Part shown: positions 37,092 to 46,166 of the stretch, piece after piece | Layout: each line of letters starts with the position of its first letter | How positions within the stretch are numbered: position 1 is the stretch's first letter | NCBI RefSeq assembly: GCF_000612585.1 | Contig: NZ_JFCA01000013.1 | Location: forward strand, 62,001 to 126,000 | DNA: 64,000 nucleotides | Direction of reading: 5' to 3' | Source of the DNA: Pseudomonas sp. CHM02 | Lineage (GTDB): Bacteria > Pseudomonadota > Gammaproteobacteria > Pseudomonadales > Pseudomonadaceae | Position numbers and translations under genes: made by a program | The notes under the pieces: generated by a model | The model's input: the letters and a program-made list of their open reading frames with translations, nothing else | The model's database searches: none | Told to the model about the DNA's origin: nothing

Positions 37092-37580
37092 TTAACCTCG
37101 TGCAATCAGAACAAGTGCCACCACAATCAGCGCCAGGGCAATCCAGCGCTCACCATTGACCCGCTTGCGCGCCGCACCGAACCAGCCGAAATGGTCAATC
37201 AGCACACTCTTGCCGACCTGACCGGACAAAATCGCGATCATGGTCATCGCAATGCCGATATGCGGCGTGGCAAGCGTGAGCACCACCACGTAGATCGGCC
37301 CCAGGAAACCGCCGATCAACTGCCAGCGCGGCAGCTCGGACAGCGCCGGCCCTTTTTGCGGGCCGCTGAACAACAACAGCAGATACAGGATTGCCGAGCC
37401 CACCCCGAAAATGCTCAGGGTTGCCCACAAATGGCCGACCTGCACACCCAACGGCCCAAGCAACCCCGCCTCCACCGACAGGCCCATGCCCGCCAGGATC
37501 ACCAGCGGCAATAACAGCAGCCGCAAGAGGTTTTTTTTCGGCTTGGCGTGCGCCACGCCCTCGATAGAACTTGCTTGCAT
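37092..37580 (-). CDS. DMT-superfamily YdcZ-type membrane protein (first of a pair)
   Basis: 162 residues, five helices after a basic N-terminus. The conserved stretches RWQLIGGFLGPIYVVVLTLA and GQVGKSVLIDHFGWFG align with those of the next gene, so the two arose by tandem duplication. A LysR gene is divergent, 118 bases away, and is the likely regulator. Confidence 0.88.
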   Translation of the reverse strand: MQASSIEGVAHAKPKKNLLRLLLLPLVILAGMGLSVEAGLLGPLGVQVGHLWATLSIFGVGSAILYLLLLFSGPQKGPALSELPRWQLIGGFLGPIYVVVLTLATPHIGIAMTMIAILSGQVGKSVLIDHFGWFGAARKRVNGERWIALALIVVALVLIARG

Positions 37581-37698
37581 ACATCACCTGCACATCAATA
37601 AAGGATTGGATGGCGCGCATTATCCAGTGGCTCTTCTGTGCAATAAATGGGAGCATGCAGACAACACCTTTGCGTAAAACGCACAGCCAGGAGGCATG

Positions 37699-38631
37699 AT
37701 GCAAGGCTTGAATGAATTGAGTTTCAAGGCGCTGCGCCTGTTCGTCGCGGTGCTGGATTTCGGCAGCTTCTCCGAAGTCGCCCGTCGCGAGGGCCTGGCG
37801 CCCTCCTCCATTTCCCGGCAAATCCAGTTGATGGAACAGGCCCTCGGCCAACAGTTGCTGTACCGCCACACCCGCGCGGTCAGCCCCACCGAGGCCGGCC
37901 GCCTGCTCGGGCGGCATGCGCGGTTGATGCTCGAACAACTGGAAGCCGCCGGCCAGGCGCTGCAGGAACAGGAAAGCGAGCCCAGCGGCCTGGTGCGTAT
38001 CAATGCGCCCATGGTGTTCGGCCAGCGTCACCTGTCACCGTGGCTGGGCGAATTGTGCCGCCGTTACCCGAAGCTGCAACTGGATATCCAGCAAACCGAC
38101 ACCTACGTCGACCCACTGCAAGACGGCACTGACCTGCTGTTCCGCATCGGCGTACTCAACGACTCCAGCATGCAGGCACGCATCTTCGCGCCCCAGCGCT
38201 TTCGCCTCGCCGCCAGCCCCGCGTACCTGGCCCGGCATGGTACGCCCCGGCACCCCGACGAACTGGTCAACCACCAGTGCCTGGCCTACAAAGGCGTTAC
38301 CGGCCAGCAACGCTGGTTCTTCCGCAAGGGCCAGGGCGAATGGACACCTTATAGCGTCAAGGGCCCGATCACCGGCAACCACGCCGACACGTTGACCCAC
38401 GCCGCCGAGCAGGGGCTGGGGCTCGTGGTGTTTCCCTCGTGGCTGATCGGCGAAGGCTTGCGTGCGGGCACCTTGCAGGCAGTACTGACCGACTATGAAG
38501 TGGCGACCACCCTTGAGCCGCAGCAGATTGCGGCGCTGTGGCCGGGAAGCCGGCGCCTGTCACTGAAGGTGCGCACGGTGATTGATTACTTTGTGGAGTG
38601 TTTTGGGAGTGTGCCGTATTGGGATCGGTGA
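37699..38631 (+). CDS. LysR-family regulator
   Basis: 310 residues from the second ATG, four bases after AGGAGG; the first ATG at 37696 is too close to it. The N-terminal winged HTH is FVAVLDFGSFSEVARREGLA then PSSISRQIQLME, followed by a periplasmic-binding-like effector domain. It is of the CrgA/AaeR-like branch (APMVFGQRHLSPWL). It is divergent from the YdcZ pair. The following 222 bases (38632-38853) hold a CCTAC/GTAGG repeat near 38670 and a GAACAC/GTGTTC hairpin near 38823-38842, but no gene I can see. Confidence 0.92.
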   Translation: MQGLNELSFKALRLFVAVLDFGSFSEVARREGLAPSSISRQIQLMEQALGQQLLYRHTRAVSPTEAGRLLGRHARLMLEQLEAAGQALQEQESEPSGLVRINAPMVFGQRHLSPWLGELCRRYPKLQLDIQQTDTYVDPLQDGTDLLFRIGVLNDSSMQARIFAPQRFRLAASPAYLARHGTPRHPDELVNHQCLAYKGVTGQQRWFFRKGQGEWTPYSVKGPITGNHADTLTHAAEQGLGLVVFPSWLIGEGLRAGTLQAVLTDYEVATTLEPQQIAALWPGSRRLSLKVRTVIDYFVECFGSVPYWDR

Positions 38632-38853
38632 CCTGTACAGGCGCACCACTGAGGGCATTTCCTACCTCAAAAAGTAGGTAGGATCTGATTTTGCCGGCCA
38701 GTATTTTTGGGCAAGGCGCATTGCGGCAGACTTGGGCAACTTCCGCGATGGGACAGCGTTCATGAAGACGACATGCGCAGGCACTACGGTGACCTTAGAT
38801 CAAGCACACGCTGGACACATTCGAACACAGGTCCTCGTGTTCAACCTGAACGA

Positions 38854-40176
38854 TCAACCCAACACCCACTGCCCAATCAACCAGGCATTCGCCCCGCTGA
38901 TCACCGCAAACAGGAACCACGCCAGCAACCGTGTCGGCAGCCGATTCACGAATGGCCCCATCAGTTGCTTGTCGCCGGTCATGCGGATCAATGGATACAG
39001 CGCAAACGGCAACTGCAGGCTGAGCACCACCTGGCTGAGGATCAGCAGCTTGCCGATGGCATCGTCGCCCATCAGCCATACGCCCAGAAACGCCGGGATC
39101 AGCGCCAGCCCACGGGTGATCAGGCGCCGCTGCCAGCAGGGAATACGCAGGTTGAGGTAGCCTTCCATGATCACCTGCCCGGCGATGGTGCCGGTAAAGG
39201 TGGAGCTTTGCCCGGAGGCCAGCAACGCGATGCCGAACAGGATGCTGGCGAACGCGCCACCCACCAGAGGGTCGAGCAGGTGGTAGGCATCCTGGATTTC
39301 GACCACGTCGGTGTGGCCAGTCTGGTAGAAGGCCGCGGCGGCGAGCACCAGGATCGCAGCGTTGACCAACAGGGCCAGGGCCAGCGAGCCGATGGTGTCG
39401 ATACGCGCCAGCTTGACCGCGTCCTGCTTGCTGGCGAGGTCTTTGCCGATCAAGCGGGTTTGCACAATGGAGCTGTGCAGGTAGAGGTTATGGGGCATTA
39501 CCGTGGCCCCGAGAATACCGATGGCCAGGTACAGCGGCGCGGCATCGCTGATGGCCGACAGAGAGGGGGTGAAACCGCTGAACACGTCCGGCCAGTAAGG
39601 TTTGATCAGGACCAGCTCGATGAAGAAGCACACTCCGATGGTCGCCACCAGCGCCAGCATGATCGCTTCCAGGCGGCGAAAGCCTCGGTTCTGCAGGGCC
39701 AGGATCAGCAAGGTATCGAAGGCGGTGATGACAATGCCGGTGGTCAGCGAAACCCCCAGCAGCAGGTGGAATGCCAGGGCACAGCCGAGCACTTCGGCAA
39801 GGTCGGTGGCAATGATGGAAATTTCTGCGAGCACCCACTGGGTGCGGGCAGAACGCTTGCTGTAGCGCTCGCGGCACAGTTGCGCCAGGTCCTTGCCAGT
39901 GGCGATACCCAACCGCGAGCACAGGCACTGCACCGCCATCCCCGCAAGGCTGGCCAGCAGCACCACGAACAACAGGTTGTAACCGTAGCGCGAGCCGGCC
40001 TCGATGGCCGTGGCCCAGTTGCCCGGGTCCATGTAGCCAATGGAAATCAACAAGCCCGGGCCGGCGAACATCAGCATGCGCTTGAAGAACGACGCCTTGG
40101 GATCAACGGCAACGGAGCCGGCCACTTCCGGCGGACAAAACGGGGCGGTAGCGATTTTTGGCAGGCTGAATTTCAC
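38854..40176 (-). CDS. mntH: NRAMP-family Mn2+/Fe2+ transporter MntH
   Basis: 440 residues, eleven or so helices. The metal-site motifs are both present: DPGN (residues 50-53, in MDPGNWATAIEAG) and MPHN (227-230, in VMPHNLYLHSS). It imports manganese, and possibly iron, with protons. The start is a GTG preceded by GGGATA. A Mn2+ exporter (mntP) is also in this window at 57140. I see no MntR or Fur box in the 41 bases upstream. Confidence 0.94.
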   Translation of the reverse strand: MKFSLPKIATAPFCPPEVAGSVAVDPKASFFKRMLMFAGPGLLISIGYMDPGNWATAIEAGSRYGYNLLFVVLLASLAGMAVQCLCSRLGIATGKDLAQLCRERYSKRSARTQWVLAEISIIATDLAEVLGCALAFHLLLGVSLTTGIVITAFDTLLILALQNRGFRRLEAIMLALVATIGVCFFIELVLIKPYWPDVFSGFTPSLSAISDAAPLYLAIGILGATVMPHNLYLHSSIVQTRLIGKDLASKQDAVKLARIDTIGSLALALLVNAAILVLAAAAFYQTGHTDVVEIQDAYHLLDPLVGGAFASILFGIALLASGQSSTFTGTIAGQVIMEGYLNLRIPCWQRRLITRGLALIPAFLGVWLMGDDAIGKLLILSQVVLSLQLPFALYPLIRMTGDKQLMGPFVNRLPTRLLAWFLFAVISGANAWLIGQWVLG

Positions 40177-40217
40177 GCGGTATCCCAGGCAAACACACTC
40201 GATAGAGGCGCAGCTTA

Positions 40218-41771
40218 TCAGTCGGACGCAACCGTGCGCATCACCGTGTCCCGCGGCAGGTCGAAGGCTTCGACTACTTGCACCACCAGGTCCATCTCCT
40301 GATTCAGCGCCTCACGCTCCATGCGCTGGCGAATCACACCGATCACCAGCACCGCCAGGGTGGTGATCGAATACGCCGGGCCGGAAAACGCGCGCACCCC
40401 ACTCACCAGCAGCATCGCCGCGGCCAGCGCCTGGCCGACCACAGGGATGGCCGTGGCGGCACCACGGCGCAGGATAAACCCGGTCAACCCCGCCAGTGCC
40501 GTACCACTCAACGCGGTGGTGGCTGACCGGCCGACATCGAAACGGCTGAACAGCCCCTGTTCCTTTTGTGCAGCGGCCTTGAGTTCGGCGTCGAACACCT
40601 GGCGGTCGGCGTTGCTGAGTTTGTCCTTGTACTGTTCGATGAGCTTCTCGGCGACCAGCGCTTCAAGGTCGGCCAATTCGACGGTATCCAGAGGCCCGTC
40701 AAACTTGATCCCCAGCCGCTGCACCACATCTTCGGCGATCTGGCGGTAACTCACGCCATGGCCACGGGCCAGGTTCATGAAGGTATCGCCGCCCATGCGC
40801 TGCAACTCGATGGCCAGCTTGAGTGGCTCACGCGCCGTGGCATCGATCGACGCACTGCGCTTCCGGGCCATCAGTTCGGCGAGGAATTTCAACTCTTCCG
40901 GCCGCGCCTGCACCAGCGCCGGGAACAATTCCGCGTCTTCTTCGGCAAAACGCACTTCAGGGCTGCGCTGGTCGGCGCGAATCATGCCGCGTCGCTCGTG
41001 CAGCAGGTCGGTGTACTGCACCACCGTCTGCAACTGTGGCCAATAGGCAGCATGGTCGAAGCTCGCCAGGTGCACATTGGTGACCTTGGCCTTGAGCGCC
41101 GGCGTCACCGGGATCGCATACCGGCCGATGCAGCGTTCGGTGTCCGGCTTCAGGGCCAGGGCCCAGTCCTTGCTGGAGTGGCAATTGATCACGCGCCCCT
41201 TGAGCGGCGCCGAGACGTCATCCCACGGGCTCGACGTGCAAATCGCTCCGCCCATCAACAGCAGATTGTCCAACGGCAGCTCGCGGGCGGTTTCAGGGCT
41301 GGCGAGCAGGCTTTTGACCAGGATGCGCGCACCAAGGGAATGACCAATCAGGTTGATACGCCGGACTGCAAGGGACTCGCCGTGCAGGTAGCTGGCCAGT
41401 TCTGGCAGCAGGCTCCTGGCGACTTCATCCACCCGCGCCTCGACGCTTTTGTAATGATCGAGGAAATACGCAATCGCCTTGCCCACGCCCACGGTCGCCG
41501 CCCCCAGGCTGCCACCGCCGAGCATCGCGCCGATCACCTCCTTGAAGGGCGCGAACAGGTTTTCCAGGAAATGCCCCGCCGGCCAGAACAGCATCAGGTT
41601 GGTAGAACCTTCGATACTCGCCAACTGCTCCTTGAAGCTGCCCAGTTGTTGCCGGTTGAAGAACGCCGAATAACCATGAACATAGAGATTGAGCACGTCT
41701 CCCTGAGGCTCGCCACACAGTAGGAACGTGGGTTTGCGGGTGCGGTGCATTTCATCCCACTGGTGCTGCAT
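40218..41771 (-). CDS. DUF726-like alpha/beta hydrolase fused to a YaaW/UPF0174-like domain
   Basis: 517 residues from the ATG at 41771 (AGGAG upstream). Residues 1-290 resemble a serine hydrolase with NLYVHGYSAFF and the nucleophile elbow GHSLG (143-147, Ser145). Residues about 315-500 match my memory of the E. coli YaaW family: ELQRMGGDTFMNLARGHGVS (323-342), an acidic helical stretch, then two hydrophobic helices (GTALAGLTGFIL, IPVVGQALAAAMLL) and FSGPAYSITTLAVLVIGVIR. It is probably membrane associated. The role of either half is unknown. It is not obviously linked to neighbours. Confidence 0.65.
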   Translation of the reverse strand: MQHQWDEMHRTRKPTFLLCGEPQGDVLNLYVHGYSAFFNRQQLGSFKEQLASIEGSTNLMLFWPAGHFLENLFAPFKEVIGAMLGGGSLGAATVGVGKAIAYFLDHYKSVEARVDEVARSLLPELASYLHGESLAVRRINLIGHSLGARILVKSLLASPETARELPLDNLLLMGGAICTSSPWDDVSAPLKGRVINCHSSKDWALALKPDTERCIGRYAIPVTPALKAKVTNVHLASFDHAAYWPQLQTVVQYTDLLHERRGMIRADQRSPEVRFAEEDAELFPALVQARPEELKFLAELMARKRSASIDATAREPLKLAIELQRMGGDTFMNLARGHGVSYRQIAEDVVQRLGIKFDGPLDTVELADLEALVAEKLIEQYKDKLSNADRQVFDAELKAAAQKEQGLFSRFDVGRSATTALSGTALAGLTGFILRRGAATAIPVVGQALAAAMLLVSGVRAFSGPAYSITTLAVLVIGVIRQRMEREALNQEMDLVVQVVEAFDLPRDTVMRTVASD

Positions 41772-41969
41772 GGGGCAGTGACTCCTGGTGACAAGGGACG
41801 GCGATAGTAACAAAGCGCGGGACTCAACGTCGTACCGCCGGGAAAACGCACGCTGAGCCGAGATGGATTATCCATATGGATAGACAGTCATGGCATAAAT
41901 CCGGGATTTTGTTCGCATATTTACTGCTTTAGGCTGGGTTCAGTCTTGTATCGAATCTGAGGAAACACC

Positions 41970-42371
41970 ATGAGCACGCCCGAATTCTTTGTCACCCCAG
42001 GCTACGGCGATTACCTGCGCGAACACCTGCACTACTCGCAAGCGGTAAAGGTCGGTAATCGCGTGGAAACCTCAGGCCAAGGCGGTTGGGACGACGAGTT
42101 TCAGATCCCCGTCGACCTGGCCGACGAAATCGCCCAGGCGTTCCGCAACCTGGAACGCACCCTGGCCACGGCCGGCGCAAGTTGGGAGCACGTGATTCAC
42201 GTCAACTCCTACCATGTCGGTGGCTTCCCTCCCGAGGTCAACGAGGCGATGGTCAAGCACTACCACCAGTACATGCCCAATCATGCGCCGATCTGGACGC
42301 AAGTCGGTGTCGAGGCCCTGGGCCTGCCGACCATGCGCGTGGAAATCCGCGTGACCGCGATTATTCCCTGA
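41970..42371 (+). CDS. RidA/YjgF-family protein
   Basis: 133 residues, usual size. It contains VETSGQGGWDDEF, ATAGASWEHVIHVNSYHVGG and the C-terminal PTMRVEIRVTAII, all RidA-like. RidA proteins hydrolyse reactive enamine/imine intermediates; the conserved Arg that binds the carboxylate in deaminating members corresponds to MRVEI here. It converges with a LysR gene, overlapping by 11 bases. Confidence 0.88.
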   Translation: MSTPEFFVTPGYGDYLREHLHYSQAVKVGNRVETSGQGGWDDEFQIPVDLADEIAQAFRNLERTLATAGASWEHVIHVNSYHVGGFPPEVNEAMVKHYHQYMPNHAPIWTQVGVEALGLPTMRVEIRVTAIIP

Positions 42372-43257
42372 CCCCGAACGTACGAATCACCCACTCGACA
42401 AACACCTTGAGCCGCGCGCTCTGGTGGCGGTTGGGTGGGTAAAGGATATGCAACGGCGTGGTCGGGCGTGACCAGTCCGGCAGCACGCTGACCAGTTGGC
42501 CCGTGTCCACGTAGTACTGCACGATCGACCTGAAATGCTGCCCGACGCCCAGGCCAGCGAGCAGCATTTCCTTGAGGCCGTTGCCCTCGTTGGTGGAAAA
42601 CGCGAAGTCGCCCACTTCGATGCGCGTATCGCCCTGCTCGAATATCAGCGGCTCCGGCTTGCCCGACCCGGTAAAGAAATAGCCGACATTGAGATGGTTC
42701 TGCGCCAGATCCTGCGGCGACGTCGGCACGCCTCGACTTTCCAGGTAACCGGGCGCGGCGCAGGTCAGGTAGTCCAGGTCGGCCACCTTGCGCCCGATCA
42801 TCGCCATGTCATCCAGCTTGCCGGCGCGGATCACGCAGTCCACACCCTCCCCCACAATGTTCACGGCGCGATCACTGATGCCCAGGGCCACCGTGATATC
42901 GGGATATTCGCGATGAAAATCCACCAGCGCCGGAATCAGCAGGCAATTGGCAAATGACGCCGGCGCATCCACTCGCAGATGCCCGCCGGGCTTGAGGGTT
43001 TGCCCGCGCAGGGCGCTGTCCACTTCATCCAGTTCCGCCACCAGGCGCCGGGCGTGCTGGTAATACTCCAGCCCATCGGACGTGGGCGCCAGCGCACGGG
43101 TGGTGCGATGCATCAACTTGATGCCCAGGTGCTTCTCAAGGTCAGTGATCAGTTTGCTCACGCTGGATCGCGGCAGCGCCAACTGGTCGGACGCACGGCT
43201 GAATGAACCGGTTTCGACCACTCGGACGAACGCGCGCATGGCGAGGAGTTGGTTCAC
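42361..43257 (-). CDS. LysR-family regulator
   Basis: 298 residues from a GTG at 43257 (LLAMRAFVRVVETGSFSRAS follows, the usual LysR opening). HTH: ASDQLALPRSSVSKLITDLE. The effector domain includes LRVDAPASFANCLLIPALVD. The start overlaps the stop of a small upstream gene by four bases. The target is unknown; the convergent RidA gene is a neighbour only. Confidence 0.9.
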   Translation of the reverse strand: MNQLLAMRAFVRVVETGSFSRASDQLALPRSSVSKLITDLEKHLGIKLMHRTTRALAPTSDGLEYYQHARRLVAELDEVDSALRGQTLKPGGHLRVDAPASFANCLLIPALVDFHREYPDITVALGISDRAVNIVGEGVDCVIRAGKLDDMAMIGRKVADLDYLTCAAPGYLESRGVPTSPQDLAQNHLNVGYFFTGSGKPEPLIFEQGDTRIEVGDFAFSTNEGNGLKEMLLAGLGVGQHFRSIVQYYVDTGQLVSVLPDWSRPTTPLHILYPPNRHQSARLKVFVEWVIRTFGVRE

Positions 43258-43457
43258 GAGAGGGGTCCGTCAATCGTTATCTGCCCTTCAGGAAACGTCG
43301 CGACAATGTCCTGTTCGCCGCCCATCGCATGGATGTAGCCGCGCTTGCGCAACTCATGCAATGGCATTTTCATCAGGTGCTGCCGCAACAACTGCTCGGC
43401 TTGCGTGCGGGATTCCGGGGGCATGCCTGCTTGAAGTCGTGCAGATTTCTTAGCCAC
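43254..43457 (-). CDS. Small hypothetical protein upstream of LysR
   Basis: 67 residues if the GTG at 43457, which has AAGGGGAG seven bases upstream, is used; an ATG at 43496 would give 80 residues. Lys/Arg-rich start, then RTQAEQLLRQHLMKMPLHEL and a C-terminus of EGQITIDGPLS. The stop overlaps the LysR start as ATGA, typical of a real coupled gene. The family is not recognised. Confidence 0.5.
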   Translation of the reverse strand: MAKKSARLQAGMPPESRTQAEQLLRQHLMKMPLHELRKRGYIHAMGGEQDIVATFPEGQITIDGPLS

Positions 43458-43629
43458 CGTGGCGCTCCCCTTACCGCTATTCGAATAGGTCAACATTCCA
43501 GCAATGGAATACTTAATCAACTTTTTTCCATCCCGCTTTTCCCTTCGCCCCTCAAAAACACAATTATCGACATGTAAAAAGCGCTCTAATACCCCCTGTT
43601 GACTGGCTTTAAAGATCCTGGAGTTCGCA

Positions 43630-45438
43630 ATGCCCCATGAAGGCAACCTGTTACAAGCAGCCGTGGTATTCCTGTTTGCCGCTGTGCTGACCGTGCCCCT
43701 GGCCAAACACCTGCAATTGGGCGCGGTGCTGGGCTATCTGTTCGCCGGTGTGATCATCGGCCCGTCGGTGCTGGGCCTGATCGGCAACCCGCAAAGCGTC
43801 GCGCAATTCTCCGAGCTGGGCGTGGTGTTGCTGCTGTTCATCATCGGCCTGGAACTGTCGCCCAAGCGTTTATGGGTGATGCGCAAGGCGGTGTTTGGCG
43901 TCGGTCTGGCCCAGGTGTTGCTCACCGGGTTGGTGATGGGCGCGGTGGCGTTGTGGTTGTTTGGCCAGTCATGGAACAGCGCGGTTGTGCTGGGGCTGGG
44001 CCTGGCGCTGTCGTCCACCGCCTTTGGCCTGCAAAGCCTGGCGGAGCGCAAGGAGCTGAACCAGCCACATGGTCGCCTGGCGTTTGCCATCCTGCTGTTC
44101 CAGGACATCGCCGCAATCCCACTGATCGCCATGGTGCCACTGCTGGCCGGCAGCGATCACCCGACCACTGAAGCCCAGGGCCTGCAGCATGTATTGCAGA
44201 TCCTCGGCAGCATCGCGGTGGTGATCATCGGTGGACGCTACCTGTTGCGGCCGGTGTTCCGCATTGTCGCCAAGACCGGCCTGCGCGAAGTTTCTACGGC
44301 CACCGCGCTGCTGGTGGTGATTGGTACCGCGTGGTTGATGGAACTGGTGGGCGTGTCCATGGCCCTTGGCGCCTTCCTCGCCGGCCTGCTGCTGGCGGAC
44401 TCGGAGTACCGCCACGAACTGGAATCCCAGATCGAACCGTTCAAGGGCCTGCTGCTGGGTCTGTTCTTTATCAGCGTGGGCATGGGCGCCAACCTCAGCC
44501 TGCTGCTCAGCTCGCCGCTGGTGGTGATCGGGCTGACGCTGCTGCTGATAGGCTTGAAACTGCCCCTGCTGTACGCCGTGGGCCGGTTGGTGGGTGATCT
44601 CAATCGCGAAAGCGCCCTGCGCCTGGGCGTGGTGCTCGCCGCCGGCGGTGAATTTGCCTTTGTGGTGTTCAAGATCGGTCGCGACCAGGGCCTGTTCGAA
44701 CCGCCCCTCTACGACATTTTGGTACTGACCATCACCTTGTCCATGGCGCTGACGCCGCTGCTGTTGCTGGTGTGCCCGAAGCTGTTCAAGCCAAAGGTCA
44801 AGCCGGTGGAAGTCCCCGAGGCATACCGCACCATCGAAAGCGACGCCCCACGCGTGATCATCGCCGGCATGGGCCGCATGGGCCAGATCGTGGCGCGGAT
44901 CCTGCGCGCACAGAACATCTCGTTTATCGCCCTGGACACCTCGGTGGAAACCATCGAGCTGACTCGTAGCTTCGGCGGCATGCCGGTGTTCTATGGCGAC
45001 CCGCAACGCCCCGAAATCCTGCACGCGGCCAAGGTCGACCAGGCGGAGTTCTTCGTGATCGCGATGGACGACCCGGAGATCAACATCAAGACTGCCGAGC
45101 GGGTGCGCAACCTCTACCCGCATATGAAGATCATCGCTCGCGCGCGTAACCGCCAGCACGTGCACCGCCTGGTAGACCTGGACGCCTCGCCGATTCGCGA
45201 GACGTTCTACTCCAGCCTGGAAATGAGCCGCCGCACCCTCGTAGGCCTGGGGTTGAGCCAGGCCCAGGCCGATGCGCGCATCACCCGCTTCAAGAACCAC
45301 GACCTGCAACTGCTGGCCGCGCAACACGCGGTATACGACGACGCGGCGAAGGTGATGCAAACCGCCCAGGAAGCACGGGCAGAACTCGCGCGGCTGTTTG
45401 AGATGGATCGACTTGAGGAAGAGTCCGACAAGGCGTGA
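43630..45438 (+). CDS. KefB/KefC-type cation:proton antiporter with TrkA-N domain
   Basis: 602 residues. The first about 380 form a CPA2 transporter with roughly twelve helices (LGYLFAGVIIGPSVLG, LLFQDIAAIPLIAM, with Asp in the exchange helix). Residues about 400-520 are a TrkA-N/RCK NAD-binding domain (VIIAGMGRMGQIVARIL). It exchanges K+ (or Na+) for H+, often gated by glutathione adducts in Kef proteins. No KefF/KefG-type partner gene is adjacent, so gating is unknown. Confidence 0.92.
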   Translation: MPHEGNLLQAAVVFLFAAVLTVPLAKHLQLGAVLGYLFAGVIIGPSVLGLIGNPQSVAQFSELGVVLLLFIIGLELSPKRLWVMRKAVFGVGLAQVLLTGLVMGAVALWLFGQSWNSAVVLGLGLALSSTAFGLQSLAERKELNQPHGRLAFAILLFQDIAAIPLIAMVPLLAGSDHPTTEAQGLQHVLQILGSIAVVIIGGRYLLRPVFRIVAKTGLREVSTATALLVVIGTAWLMELVGVSMALGAFLAGLLLADSEYRHELESQIEPFKGLLLGLFFISVGMGANLSLLLSSPLVVIGLTLLLIGLKLPLLYAVGRLVGDLNRESALRLGVVLAAGGEFAFVVFKIGRDQGLFEPPLYDILVLTITLSMALTPLLLLVCPKLFKPKVKPVEVPEAYRTIESDAPRVIIAGMGRMGQIVARILRAQNISFIALDTSVETIELTRSFGGMPVFYGDPQRPEILHAAKVDQAEFFVIAMDDPEINIKTAERVRNLYPHMKIIARARNRQHVHRLVDLDASPIRETFYSSLEMSRRTLVGLGLSQAQADARITRFKNHDLQLLAAQHAVYDDAAKVMQTAQEARAELARLFEMDRLEEESDKA

Positions 45439-45445
45439 GGCTACA

Positions 45446-45497
45446 GGTGAACGATTTTGCGAATTTTCTGACAGAATACGGCGCAATTTCGTTCACC
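45446..45497 (+). promoter_or_regulatory. Long-range hairpin in the leader of the next gene
   Basis: GGTGAACG (45446-45453) pairs with CGTTCACC (45490-45497), with an inner TTGCG/CGCAA pairing. The 3' arm ends three bases before the likely ribosome-binding GGAG of the gene at 45511. It could be an attenuator or the end of the antiporter message. Role unproven. Confidence 0.35.
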
Positions 45498-45510
45498 CCT
45501 GGAGCGCTTC

Positions 45511-46065
45511 ATGGCCACTTTCACCAAGACCGCCGTCCTGCTGGCCCTCGCGCTGACCGCCGGTAGCGTGTTCGCCGCGTCCAAGCCGACTACGCAAACC
45601 ATCTCCACCTTGGGCGGCAAGTTCACCTTCAACCTGCCCAAGGCCTATGCTGCCGACACCTTGCCCACCGGCAAGGCCGAAGATGGCACCGCCGACACCC
45701 AAGGTACGATGTACGCCAACCAGACCACGAAAAGTGTGGTGATCGTCGCCGAAACCGTGCGCAACGATGGGATAACCATTGGGGATAACGACGCAACATT
45801 CCTGGATGGTGCCGTGGCTGGCTTCGTCAAGGACCAGAGTGCGGCCCTGCCCGACTTCAAGAAACAAAGCGAGAAGAAACTGACCTTCAAAGGCCTGGGC
45901 CTGCGCCAGGTGGACAGCACCGCCACCCAGGGCGGCGGCAAGACGCTGAACTCCACATTCCTGGGCGGTTCGGGCAACCACCTGCTGGTGATCCAGGCGA
46001 TTTCACGGGCGGATGATGCCAAGGGGCATGCGGCGTTGGTGAAGCAGATTACCGGCGGGAAATAA
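45511..46065 (+). CDS. Exported protein of unknown function
   Basis: 184 residues with a clear Sec signal peptide (AVLLALALTAGSVFA, cleavage after about residue 22). The mature part begins SKPTTQTISTLGGKFTFNLP and has a DcrB-like flavour (surfactant- or lipid-binding type beta fold) without a lipobox; this is only an impression. No catalytic motif is seen. It lies 72 bases after the antiporter gene. Confidence 0.65.
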   Translation: MATFTKTAVLLALALTAGSVFAASKPTTQTISTLGGKFTFNLPKAYAADTLPTGKAEDGTADTQGTMYANQTTKSVVIVAETVRNDGITIGDNDATFLDGAVAGFVKDQSAALPDFKKQSEKKLTFKGLGLRQVDSTATQGGGKTLNSTFLGGSGNHLLVIQAISRADDAKGHAALVKQITGGK

Positions 46066-46078
46066 CCCGCACGCACCT

Positions 46079-46157
46079 GAGCCGGCTTGCCGGCGATGGG
46101 TCCTTGAAGTCAGCGTAATATCCAATGGCGCCATCGCCGGCAAGCCGGCTCCTACAA
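46079..46157. repeat. Paired REP element
   Basis: GAGCCGGCTTGCCGGCGATGG at 46079 pairs with its perfect complement ending at 46151, followed by CTACA. It separates the convergent exported-protein and esterase genes. Confidence 0.9.
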
Positions 46158-46166
46158 GGGAGGTGG

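Noticed and set aside
38632..38853. Possible gene or mobile remnant in the gap between LysR and mntH
   Set aside because: Short plus-strand frames there run antisense into mntH and show no recognisable protein; only small inverted repeats are visible.
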